From Mantis religiosa (lineage: Eukaryota; Arthropoda; Insecta; Mantodea; Mantidae), in the NCBI GenBank assembly GCA_030765055.1, contig CM060947.1, positions 263,584,603 through 263,648,602 of the forward strand: DNA of 64,000 bases, in the 5' to 3' direction. A program made the translations under genes and the position numbers. Under the pieces are notes generated by a model. The model was not told the DNA's origin. It made no database searches and saw only the letters and a program-made list of their open reading frames with translations. This document shows positions 35,766 through 46,599 of this stretch, piece after piece (positions within the stretch are counted from its first letter, which is position 1; each line of letters starts with the position of its first letter).

Positions 35766-37123
35766 TGTAGACTGATACCGTCCCTGTTAGGCATAACATT
35801 GTAATAATAACCGCGAAAATCTTATTAAACTCATAATTAAGGGCGGATAGATACCACAATATGAATTAAACAAAGTTATAATAAAAATAGAGGATAATGA
35901 TTAAGTATACAGGTGCAGATACTAAACAGGCAATCCCGATATATATTATTAAAAGCATGAACCCAACGTGTTAAGGAAGAGGGTAAAATGAACATTTTCC
36001 CTCAAAGGCAGGTTCTTTGTGTTTCTTGCCGACAAAGGTGGCATTGTCCAAGGATAGACCCTCGTCGCTAGCCCATGTTTTGGTCCGCACATGATACGTG
36101 ACGAGAGAATAGACACTGGGATTTAAGGTACACATTTTCAAACATGCTTATGCATTAATGAGCTGGACTGTGGGAAGGAGAAAATCGCATGGAATACATA
36201 CCTCATATACTAGAAATTGCTATTAAATTTAAGAGTAGGGATGAAACACAACCTATAAGGGACAAGCAACAGGTCACATGTCCAAAATTCGGCGAAAGGA
36301 AGGGGAAATTTGTGCAATGGCGAGGTCCGTTGTTTGCTAGGAAAAACACTCTGTTTCGGCGAGTGAAGGGGGCAACAAGTACTGAAAGCTCATCAGAGTC
36401 CGCGTTCGTGGATGGACGGAGTAACTCACATTAGGTGGTTATCGAACATCCTGTGTTAGCGAATGAGAGAAACTGCACACATTACAACGTCATTAAGATT
36501 TCACCAAACTCCGTTTTTGTTTAATAATCCTCCGGAAATACTATGTTGAGCGAAGTAATTCACTACCGACGTTCAGGAACAACGCGTACACAGATACATA
36601 CAAGTCGTGTCATGCGCACAGCAACGGGCAAATCTCAAATCTCGCGCCTAATGTGCGAATAACATCAAGTCAACAGTGGCGAGTGGAGAGGACTAATTGT
36701 AACAATAACCTTGACATTCAAAGGTCGTGGTGTCTTATATGTGATAATACCCAGACACTGTCAGGACGCATCCACTCCCTGGAACTCAAAAGCGAGTATT
36801 CATGTAGATCTACCCTTAGAAAAACCCCGACCTGTTGGAAACCTCCCATCCGTAGTCTTCACCCATCACATATCCTATCTTATGAGGTGTTGAGTGCCGG
36901 GAGGGCTCAACGAGGTGCTTAACGGGCAAGGACCACCTCAAGACCTATTACGGAAATTGCTCCTACCGTTAAATCATCCGCGTACAATAAACTGATTTAA
37001 GGAAATGTTTGAGTGACAGGTATATAAAGAGAAAACAAGTAACTGTCGTTCCAGCTTGGGCATTTCCTAGTCTAGCATTAAACCATACGGACAGAGAGAT
37101 ATCAGGTTTACAACAATTCCTAC
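35766..37123. other. unannotated stretch downstream of an Ig exon
   Basis: Probably intron of the minus-strand Ig gene. Open frames 36189-36434, 36653-36922 and 36711-36893 (+) show no domain and no convincing splice context. No repeats recognised. Confidence 0.3.
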
Positions 37124-37429
37124 CTGTGACGATAAGCTGGACGTCTAGATCAGCCCTCCATTCCTCTAGTTCAGGAGGACTGTGCCCCACGACACACCTG
37201 TAGGAGCCTGCCTCCTGATATAGCACTCTGTCTAAGGACAGCTCTGGTCCAGGGGCGATGGGCTGCAGACGGCGATCCACGCTCATCCTGTTCCAACAGC
37301 CGCCCCCGGGGGTGGTAGCTGGACACTGCAACTGAACAGCACCGCCCAGAGCGACTTCCAGCTGTCTCTCGCCGCCGCTCGAGGTCGCATCTAGACCTGG
37401 ATCCTGCGTCATTTCTCGCTCTTCCTCGT
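37124..37429 (-). CDS. immunoglobulin-domain exon (partial gene)
   Basis: A 306 nt exon encodes one complete Ig-type domain. The acceptor is a pyrimidine-rich tract ending TGTTTGCAG at 37430 and the donor is CACAG|GTAGGA at 37124/37123; both borders are phase 1, as is usual for Ig exons. The domain shows the B-strand Cys in GGAVQLQCPA, a Trp in GGCWNRM, and the F-strand D/EAGSYRCVVG with the second Cys. It ends LDVQLIVTG and starts with an acidic EEEREMTQD linker. The preceding exon is probably 56456-56602, whose phase fits. The family looks like a cell-surface or secreted Ig protein; I cannot name the gene. Confidence 0.8.
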
Positions 37430-37578
37430 CTGCAAACAGAGAAATACATCTCCTCACTATTTTATATTAAATACATGTCGAAATGTAGTATGGACATTCT
37501 AAAAGTCCTGAGTTAGAATTTCTTAAGCTGTCTTAATTAAGTTTTTGTGGTGTCTTCCCTTGTTATAAGAAGATTAAC

Positions 37579-37714
37579 TTGCCGGCCCTCGTGGCCATGG
37601 TAGCAAAAGCGTATGTCTCTAGCGTTCCGCTGCGTAGAGAGTCGTGTGTTCGAGTCCCGCCTTGGGCATGGGTGTTTATGTGTATAGTGAATATATGTGA
37701 AACTTGATAAACAG
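37579..37714 (+). repeat. tRNA-derived SINE, short, family 4
   Basis: The tRNA-like head has GTGGCCATGGTAGCAAAAGC (A box) and GTGTTCGAGTCCCGCC (B box). A 14 bp TSD with one mismatch flanks it: ATAAGAAGATTAAC at 37565-37578 and ATAAGAAAATTAAC at 37715-37728. Confidence 0.85.
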
Positions 37715-37728
37715 ATAAGAAAATTAAC

Positions 37729-37982
37729 GGACATAATGAAAAAATGGTTAAATAAGGAAAAAAAAAAAAGAAATATACATATAAATAGATATATATTTTT
37801 ATTATAAAAAAACTTCCAACTCTATGGAACCTGGGTTCATTTAAGCCTTATTTGGTTAATCCATGGTCTGATATGAATTTAAAAGACTCTTAATTATATA
37901 AAAAGAGAAAAAGAGAAAATTAATTTTCATTTCTAGTGACATGCGTGGAATGCACTACATTTCGTAATGAGAATATTGAAAA
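37729..37982. other. AT-rich spacer
   Basis: Contains an A run at 37758-37770; nothing else recognised. Confidence 0.3.
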
Positions 37983-38660
37983 AGGGGAGCGCTAGGTCCA
38001 GGGAATTTGCCTACAAGGCCTCAGTGCGGCCGGTTATGGAATATGGACTAGTATGCTGGGACCGTATAGAGCTAACAAAATCGATCCGTTAGAAAAAATA
38101 CAGAAGAGGGCAATAAAATTCATAAAAAGAGGCAAGTATTTTGAGCCTATAAAAGGAGATGAGACTAAATGGGAGAAATTAATAATTAGGCGTAAAAAAC
38201 ATAGGTTGGTAGCATTATTCGAAGCTAATGCTGGTGTAAAGGCATGGGTGGACGTTAGTGTAAGGTTAGGTAATCCGGATTATTATGGACGAAACGATCA
38301 TAGGTATAAAATTAAGGGTAGAAGATACAGAACCGACGTAGGAAAATTTTCTTTTGTTAATAGAACCATTGAAGAATGGAATGAATTGCCTGTAGCAGTC
38401 TTTCAGGGCTGTCCCCTGTAGCTGAAGAAATTTAGAAAAAATCTAGATGGTTTATAGTTTAACTTTTAAATTATAATGGTATATAATGTGTAAATGGAGA
38501 AGTAATTAGATATGTTTTAAGCGACTAAAGTTCAAATAATATCATGTTTGTATTGTTTATTGTGTTATTGTTGTAAATCTAGTATTTGTAATTTGATCTG
38601 TATTCTTAACTCTGCCACCGGGTAGTACCCAATTGCAGTCAATAAATACATACATACATG
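37983..38660 (+). pseudogene. LINE ORF2 C-terminus with 3' UTR
   Basis: Plus-strand frames read FAYKASVRPVMEYGLVCWD (about 38005-38060), then LEKIQKRAIKFIKRG, YYGRNDHRYKIKGRRYRTDV and FSFVNRTIEEWNELP, the region after the RT domain in CR1/Jockey-type LINEs. A frameshift near 38060 separates the first block from the open frame 38053-38421. The 3' UTR ends with AATAAATACATACATACAT near 38640-38660, consistent with a short-repeat tail. 5'-truncated and inactive. Confidence 0.86.
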
Positions 38661-39194
38661 GTTACTATCGAAACATATAAAAGTTATTGATTGATAGTTT
38701 TAGTAATTTTACAAGCAAATGATAAAATATAGTTTTGATACTTCAAAAGTTACAGTTTCTATTGAAAAAACAGTTTATATCTTTAAACATTTGACAACTC
38801 ACTTCAAATACATCATTTATGTCTCCGATAGTCAACTGATGTTTGTTCTTACATATACTCACGGAAAACCTGATAGAAAGATCACATAGTTCACAACTGT
38901 AGCAGCCATCAGTAGGTAGATTAATAAAAGACTGAAATTTTGGAGACAACATGAAAAGTGTTACACCTGAGAGAAACATTATCAAGAGATCGTCTCGTTA
39001 ATCACCTAATATATGTTCTGCGAGACCATCTTGGAAATTCATTTAATAAATACATTAATGTCAGGTACTTACACGACAAGTTTTCTTATTTCTTATTATA
39101 TATACTATTATTATAAGTGATTTTTCTATCAAGAAAATTGATAGTGCAGACCTAAAGTCATATAGGGTTACGGTTGTTGATATGTAGGGTTAGA
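38661..39194. other. unannotated stretch
   Basis: An 80-codon minus frame (38743-38985) is Cys-rich but not convincing; see rejected items. Confidence 0.25.
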
Positions 39195-39530
39195 CAGTTG
39201 ATAGTAAAACTGTTTTAGTAGTTCACGACTATGTTAAAACTAGAAATTTCTTTTATTCAATGCTCAAAAACTTTTCTTTTTACCTCGGTAATGCCAACTT
39301 TTGTTTCTTGTGATAATCGTCTCATTCAAGTGGGCCATGAATCTGAGTTAAGTAATAATTGTATAAAATGGCGGATCATTTCAATGTGAATATACTGAAC
39401 CTGTTGAAATTTTACAAGCAGAAGAGTGAAATTAGAATTGATACTTCAAAAAATCAATAAACCAATACGACATTGCATGCAAGAAGCTCTGGACTGGTAA
39501 GAAATATACAAAATACTTATATGAAAATAT
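39195..39530. repeat. dispersed repeat family Y, copy 2
   Basis: Diverged counterpart of 27716-28065 in the same orientation, with small indels throughout. Confidence 0.6.
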
Positions 39531-40602
39531 GCTGTTATCCTTCTTTAAACAAAAAACTAAAATATGAACATCTTATCAAACTTCTCAAGGGAAAAGATGC
39601 GTCTTAAAGTAAACAAGAACATCTGTAAATACTAAAAACTTATAGCATTTCTGAAACGTATGCGTAATTAAAGTTTTGTTATGTTATTTTCATCGTTTTA
39701 TCATTTCCAGGGCCTCCTTTATGTAGGATGTTGTTTTCTAAAGTCATGTTGTCAACACACAAGACAAAAGAATATCATGACTATGAGTAAGATTAAACAA
39801 TACCGTATATTTGTATATAATCCATAATATATTTATAAACATTCAGGACTGTGTAAAATAGTAAATGATGTACGTGTTAAAAGCATTTTATTTTGTTCGT
39901 AGGTCTTGGCCTGTAGCCTCGTTTAGGAATCACATCTACACACAAAGTAAAATCTTTCTTTTGACTTTCTCTAGCAGAAAAGGTTGATGTACGTTTCGGT
40001 ACAGAAACAATTGGTAGACGGGATTTGACAATTCTGTCTTGTACAACATACGTTTACCTCCAGTCTTGACACGACAGGTTCGAATCCCACTGTGGCCTTT
40101 GCAGCAGCAACAACAGCTGCTGTGCGCCACTCTGGCAGATTGCCAGCAGGTCGCGTGACGTCACGGCTAATCACAGCCATTAGCTCGGCTAATTGTGACG
40201 GATTTTGTTTCAGCTCGTTAACCTGTGTGCAGGTGCCGCCATAAACAGTTTCGTGTTTCAACAACGTGGTGACAAAACACAGGGGAAACTTACACCTAAA
40301 AAATTTGACATATCACACTCATATCAGTTTCTCTACTCAGTAACTCGTACACAAGTTATACTTACGGTTACTCCAAAAAGTATTCGTGTAATGCATGTGC
40401 TTATGTTTAAGTATGTATGGATAGTGGAAAATTATCAGAATGAAGTACTGCAGGGACACTGTCTTATTTATTAGTGAAAAAGAGATCACAATAAAGAAAC
40501 ACATAGTATCTCTTCATATAAACATAGTTAAACATTCAAAACCAAAGATATGTAATACAGAATGCAAAATAAGTGTTATTCTGCATACTGAAAATGTTAC
40601 GT
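39531..40602. other. unannotated stretch
   Basis: A 97-codon minus-strand frame (39971-40264) has no known domain. CAGGTTCGAATCCC at 40075-40088 looks like an isolated B box but no A box accompanies it. Confidence 0.3.
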
Positions 40603-42511
40603 TTAGTACTTAGTAGGTCCTCCATTCCTCTTTATAATCTTTTGTATTCTCCTTGACATGGATTTCACCAAAGATTGTGTTGTTTCCACTACAATTTTAC
40701 GTCTTTCCTCTGGTATAGCGTTCTTTAAATCCTTTATACTAGATATCTGATGATTCCTAATACTTTTGTCCAGTATACTCCACAAATTCTCTATTGGATT
40801 CATGTCTGGGGATTGCGATGATGTCGGCATCTATCGTGGAGTATTATACAACAAACATAACCTCACATCTAGAGCTGTGTGATTTTGGATCATTATTTTG
40901 TGAAAATATAATCCTCAGAAAGACCCATATTATTCACACTTCTGGACAGATTTGTTTTTAGGATGTTTATATAAACCTTATGGTTCATAATTCCATCAGT
41001 AAAACACAAATCCCCCCTCACCATTTACACTCGTGTAGCCCCAGACAAGTACTGAACCGCCTCTATGTTTAACTGAAGCTGTTATATTTTTCTCTACAAG
41101 CTCACAGTCCTCTTTTGTTCATACTATTACTCGCCCTTTTGACTTAAAGAGCTCAAATTGACTCTCGTCAGTAAATACAACCTTCTTCCAGAAATCACAC
41201 TTTCCTTTGTTCTTTTGCATAAGCAACTCGCTTCTTTCTGTTGATTTTACTGATGTATGGTTTTCTACGGGCTTTTCGGTCTCCATACTCAGCTTCATAA
41301 AGCACGTTTCTTATAGTTTGTGCTGAAACAGACTTTCCTGTGTGTGTTTGAACTGCAATAGCAAGTTTTGGAGCACTTAGTGTAGGATTTTTCTTTACTC
41401 ATCAAAGTAACTGTCGTTACTCCATCTCGGATAAAACTGCAGGACGGCCGCTTCTTGACTGATTTTCGTAAGTTTTGTTTTGATCAAACCTTTATATGAT
41501 AGTTTTCACTGTACTGGTAGGTCTTCAAATTGTTTTTCCAATTTATTGAAAAGATTTTTCTTTTTTAAATAACCTAATGCAAATTTATCTCTCTTATTTT
41601 GTACGAGAGCTGTTCAATAAAGAATGATCAGAACTTTTTTTTTGACAACGTACCTTTACATATTCTCATAATTTTGATGGCCCTTCTCAAAATAGTCTCC
41701 CCTGAATGCGATGCACTTGTTACAGCGTTTCTGGCAGCTTCAAAGACATGCTGGAAACCATTTTTAAGAGATCCTTCAAAATTGCCTCCGCAGCCTTCAC
41801 CACTGCTTCTGATGATGGTTAATGCCTCCTACGAAGGCGTTTCTTCAAGTTAGGGAATAGAAAAATGTCTTATGTGGCTAAGTCCGGTCTATAGTGAGGG
41901 TGAGGGATGCACTTCACGTTGATTTTTGAAAGATATTCAGCAACAACATTGGTAATATGCGGCCGCGCATTATCGTGGTGCAGCATCCAGCCTGCTTCAC
42001 GGAAATGTGGTCTTTTGCGCCTTATATAAACATGCAATGTTTTAAGGACATTCCTGTTGTATTGTCCAGTTACTGATGTGTGTGCAGTTACAGCATGCTG
42101 ATAAACCATTCCATGAATATCAAAGAATGAGATGACCATAACTTTCCCAGCAGAAGCAACCACTTTTCCTTTTTTGGGGGTTGGTGATGAAGGAGATTTG
42201 CAAACTGAGCTTTGCTGTTTGCTCTCAGGATCAAAATGATGTAGCCAAGTATCATTAGTAGTGATTACCTTTCAAAGAAACTTCGGATCTTCCTCTATTG
42301 CAGCGGTAGACGATACTGAACATGTCTGAACATGCATGGTTCTCACAGGCGGGTACCATGAACACATAAATGAAACTATGGCGTATTTGTTTCACACTAA
42401 GCTAACAGAATATATTGAGATTGAAAATTAGTGCGAAAGATTATGACCGTAAAAAATTGTGATCATTCTTTATTGAACAGGCCTCATAGTTTCACGACGT
42501 TTTCGACCCAT
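40603..42511 (-). pseudogene. Tc1-like transposase relic, split by a mariner
   Basis: The minus strand starts MGRKRRET at 42511, is interrupted at 42487-41602 by a short mariner, then resumes with FALGYLKKKNLF and later TIRNVLYEAEYGDRKARKPY, a DES block near 41160, a QNNDPK-like block near 40890 (catalytic Asp region) and SQSPDMNPIENLW near 40800, whose Glu is the last residue of the DD34E triad. It ends at a stop at 40603. Many stops and frameshifts make it ancient. Tc1 transposases normally have about 340 residues, which fits the span once the mariner is removed. TIRs were not found. Confidence 0.85.
41604..42486 (-). mobile_element. mariner, internally deleted (copy 2)
   Basis: An 883 bp element with the same TIRs as 3387-4697 and TA on both sides (41602-41603, 42487-42488). 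The transposase is antisense; the join CTTCCTCTATTGCAGCGG near 42290-42307 shows a deletion of about 430 bp that removes the DNA-binding half. What remains encodes HYQHAVTAHTSV-like sequence and HHDNARPH with frame breaks. It can move only if transposase is supplied in trans. Confidence 0.9.
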
Positions 42512-43539
42512 ATTACTTAAATAACAGCCAATGGCTTTGAGAACAAAGATGGAACTGTCAACGACAGTGGATAAAGCACAACTTCATAAGAAAAACGGAA
42601 AGGATGTGTGTGAGCGAGGCACCATACCAGGGATCTTGTTTACTTGTTTGGAGTATCTGTAGGTACACGTACTTCTTGTCAGACTGGATAAATCACCATT
42701 ACACGCGTTTTATTGGGAAACTAAAGCTAACAACAAAAATGAGAAGTAAAGTGATTTGTGCAAATAAGTAACGTGAAACTGATATAAGAATAACCAGTAG
42801 AGTGGTTATAGAAAGCCATGTGAAGATAAAACATTAGATTTTGTTTGAGAATGAATGGCTGGTTCACCATACCGTAAAGATAACACGTTCAGTTTGGTAG
42901 AATCATTTTATTATGGACAAGAAGATACATAGCTTCAACCTCAAACTGTCTTACTTCACATTTACTGAATATAGCGGCTGTATAATGAAGTTATAGTACT
43001 TTATATTCTTGCTAAAAAGCGAGATTTTGTTTGTCTCTGAATTATGCATAAGTTTATTGGAAGCTAAGGAAGCATTTGAACCTCGTCTAACTTTGTTAAA
43101 ACTTAAATTTATATAAAAACAGCAAAATCTTTACGGAAGAATGAACTTTATCGACACAAACTCATGTTTCAGTTGCTATAGCAACCGCAGACATCAGATA
43201 TTCTAAGTTCTTCTCTATGAGCTCTTTTTTATTTTATTTCTCTCTTGCTTTTTTTATCTGATATTCTCACCATTGCGATATTTACCTCCAGGTTATTGCA
43301 TACGCATAAATCACTATGTGGCCTTGCATCACTTTCTTTAGGACGTGTGGCTAGAAGTTTCTTGGGATCGTGAAACACGCTGTTTGTTATAAGAAAAAAT
43401 TACAAATCCCATATCCACAGCTACGTATGCCGATGACAACGTTATTCTCTATTCGCATCCACACTTAAGTACTGCAATCAACAGGCTACAAATATCATTA
43501 AGTATATTATCTAAGTGGTTCGGAATGTGGCGAGTAGTA
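42512..43539. other. unannotated stretch
   Basis: No feature recognised other than the presumed 5' flank of the Tc1-like relic. Confidence 0.25.
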
Positions 43540-44825
43540 TTTATCTGTTCAGTAAAGAATGATCATAATTTTTTACGGTCCTAATTTTTCACACTAAAAT
43601 TCAATCTTATTTTATTCTCTTATCTTAATGTGAAACAAACACGCCGTAGAAATTTTATTGTTGGTACTCCTGGTTCCCGCCAGTGAGAACTAGGCAAGTT
43701 CAGACATGTTCAATATCGCCTGCCGCTGCAATGGAAGTAACACGTGAGGAACAATATGCGGCTTTGAAATCCTGCTTTCGTCTCAACAAATCTTCAGTTG
43801 TGGCCTATACAATGTTACAGGAGGCCTATGGAGAGTCTGTTCTTCCCTACAGCACAGCTCGAAGGTGGTTTAAAATGTTTAAAGAGGGGACACAATCAAT
43901 TTCAAATGCTCCAGTTACTGCTCTTACGGAAGAAAACATCAACACTGCTGCTGCCATTGTGAGAGAGGATCGACGAATTACCGTAAGACCACTTTCTGAA
44001 ATACTGAACATTTCATTGGGTGCCACCCACACGTTGCTGACAGAAACATTACACATGAGACGTGTTTGTGCGTGATCGGTTCCAAGACTGTTGATTCCCG
44101 AACAAAAGTACATTCGCATGCAGGTCTGCGTGCAGTTAAAGTTGATGTTAGAGGAAGATCCGGAGTTTCTTTCAAACGTAATCACTGCTGATGAAACTTG
44201 GCTACATCATTTTGATCCTGAGAGCAAACAGCAAAGCTCAGTGTGGAAATCTCCTTCATCACCAACCTCCAAAAAAGGAAAAGTGGTTGCTTCTGCTGGG
44301 AAAGTTATGATCATCTCATGCTTTGATATTCATAGAAGGGTTTATCAGCATGTTGTACCTGCACACACAATACTACAGCGATGTCCTGAAAACATTGCAA
44401 GTCCATATCAGGCCCAAAAGGCCACATTTCCGTGAAGCAGGCTGGATGCTGCAACACGATAATGCGCGGCCGTATATTGCCGTATATTGTTGCTGAATAT
44501 CTTGCAAAAATGAACGTGTAGTGCATCCCTGACCCTCACTATAGTCCGGATTTAGCCCCATGTGACTTTTTTTCTATTCCCTAACTTGAAGAAACGCCTT
44601 CTTGGGAGGCATTATCCATCATCAGAAGCAGTGGTGAAGGCTGCGGAGGCGATTTTGAAGGATCTCTCAAAAATGGTTTCCAGCATGTCTTTGAAGACTG
44701 GAAGAAACGCTAGGACAAGTGTATAGAATTCAGGGGAGACTATTTTGAGAAGTACCATCAAAATTATGAGGATGAGTACAGGTACGTTGTCACAACAAAA
44801 ATTGTTCTTTATTGAACAGCCCTCG
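43540..44825 (+). mobile_element. mariner transposon, near full length (copy 3)
   Basis: A 1286 bp plus-strand copy with TIR-like ends (CTGTTCAGTAAAGAATGATC from 43545 and TTCTTTATTGAACAG to 44819). TA occurs at 43538-43539 and 44826-44827; the left end looks about one base short. It is the least damaged of the three at its N-terminus. Confidence 0.9.
43731..44770 (+). pseudogene. mariner DD34D transposase, interrupted
   Basis: Starts MEVTREEQYAALKSCFRLNK and runs through the helix-turn-helix (YSTARRWFKMFKEG) and DRRITVRPLSEILNISLG. A single TGA at 44073-44075 falls where copy 1 has Trp in RWVPRL. The frame continues with ITADETWLHHFDPE (first catalytic Asp intact) to about 44370, where 14 bp are missing relative to copy 1. 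Further on HDNARPYI has a small duplication (CCGTATATTG twice), and the DFFLFP block is shifted in frame. Inactive, but it shows the ancestral first catalytic site lost in copy 1. Confidence 0.9.
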
Positions 44826-44928
44826 TAGAATACATTTGTTAATGTGGTTTGACCCTAGGTGTTATCTCTAACCCTTCGCATGTCCGCAGTTCCTACCAAT
44901 TAGCTCTGCCATATGCTTTCCCCATTTT

Positions 44929-45010
44929 TCCCATAGCTACGTCCCTAGTTGTGGCTTAGGATTGAAAGTTCTTCATCCCCCTTACAACCCTAGATGCAAC
45001 AATATACATT
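44929..45010 (+). repeat. dispersed repeat, copy 2 of 2
   Basis: Counterpart of 2091-2174. Confidence 0.6.
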
Positions 45011-46080
45011 TTTCAAGCGTTAAATCCTCTTTTGTGATAAACAGACTTTTCGATAAATATTCCATGTACAGCATTTGGATGGAAGGAATTTCTTGAAAAT
45101 CTTGGAGTCGCGGCTTGAAAGGTGATCAAATAGATGAGTATGCGTTCAAGCATGTAGATATCTTTATCGACACGTGTATGTCTCTAAGCTACCTGTAAAC
45201 GTGTATCGAACTACGACATGAATACACGAGAACCGCGGCACATGGATTCTCCCACAAGATCTGTGGACAACGAAACGAGAAGGATTTTTAAAGAACCCTG
45301 GATTTATGTTACGATTATATGTTCAAAAGAATTCTATGGAAGTAAATTAAATTACGTTCCGCAATATCACTTCTCCAGAGTAAAAAGTCCTTAGGTACTA
45401 CCAATACAGATTTATGAAGCTTTATACAGATATTCACAGTTTTCCGTTAATGTATCCTGAAATATTGAGACAATTCGTGTCAAAACTAGAATAATTCGGC
45501 TATAAGGCTTGCTAAGGGTTTAAAAGCTTTCTGCGTGAACACAAAGACCTGCATGACAAGTTTAAAGAGGTCATAAAACGGATTATGTACCGAACCACTT
45601 GCGCCAAATGTTTCAAAGTACTCCTTTATTATCATAGCCCTTTGTTCGCGATGGTAGTGGCTTCAACAAAAGTTCAGTGCATGGCCAACTAAGTGCACAA
45701 AAATGTTGCCTTAGATCACATCGTTTTTCTATCCTGTACTGGTGTTTAGTGTTCTGTACAAAGTATTGTTATTAAAGTTTATTCCTCTAGATGAACCTTT
45801 AAATATGTCAAGTGTGATGCAATCGCTACAAATATTCTATTCTAATATATCCTATATTATTCTATATAAATATATAGTTATAAGAACCAGCGGTGGTGAA
45901 ATATTAAAATAATGTTAACCTTAAAATTACACACTTCTTCTATGATTTGTAGAGAAATAGCTAAACATCAATCGGACCTTAGAACAGTGACAAATAATTT
46001 ATTGAACAATTCTATCTATTAATAATAATTGATATCTCTAAAATAGCATTTTCCATTGAGTTACTTTTGTTTTCGTTTAT
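45011..46080. other. unannotated stretch, probably intronic
   Basis: Inside the presumed large intron of the minus-strand Ig gene. No repeat or domain recognised. Confidence 0.25.
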
Positions 46081-46082
46081 AC

Positions 46083-46520
46083 AGGGTGTCTCATCTAACA
46101 CTGGGACATAAAATATCTCCGAAATGAAACCAAATATAAAAATCTAGTTGGCCAGGAATTTACATATGTCAGGAGCTCACACAATGAAAAGGTATGTACA
46201 GTACATAAAGGTAAACAAATAACACTTCAGACACCAAGTTGCGTTTCCTTTTAATGGAACAGCTATGCTTATTTTAGCAAAATGAAAACTACAGCTTGGT
46301 TTCACGTTTCTAAACCTCATAAGTTCTGAAATATACATCACTTCTGCAACACATTCTACCCCAACTCAAGGAAGATGTGGGATTAGAAACGTGTTTATCA
46401 ATGTGGTTCCAGCACGATGGATGCCCAGCACATTGTGCACAATTTTCCAGAGACGTTTTGGATGCGAAGTCATCAAACAGGTGGATGGGACGGGAAGGTA
46501 CTGTGAGATGTCCAAGTGTA
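46083..46520 (+). pseudogene. DDE transposase relic (WFQHDG..AH type)
   Basis: At 46362-46500 the plus strand reads MWFQHDGCPAHCAQFSRDVL and RWMGREGTV, matching the block around the second catalytic Asp of a Tc3/mariner-like insect transposase group (WFQQDGAPAH...RW.GRGGP). The following PPRSPDL-type segment has been lost. ACAGGGTGTCTCATCTAACA at 46081-46100 resembles the terminal CAGGGTGT-type repeat of such elements. The rest is unrecognisable. Confidence 0.65.
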
Positions 46521-46599
46521 TCAAGAACCGCCAACGGCAGTATAGAGGATATGCAATATGGTATTACTGATAAGTGTGTGGCAATATCTGTAGAAACAC

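Noticed and set aside
36969..37457. A 162-codon continuous gene starting at the ATG near 37457
   Set aside because: Splice acceptor and donor at 37430 and 37123 show this is an internal exon; the residues at both ends are intron readthrough.
38863..38931. Possible Ig exon on the minus strand (INLPTDGCYSCEL, with a GTGAGT donor)
   Set aside because: Only 69 nt, phase 0, incompatible with the phase-1 Ig exons on either side, and lacking the rest of a domain.
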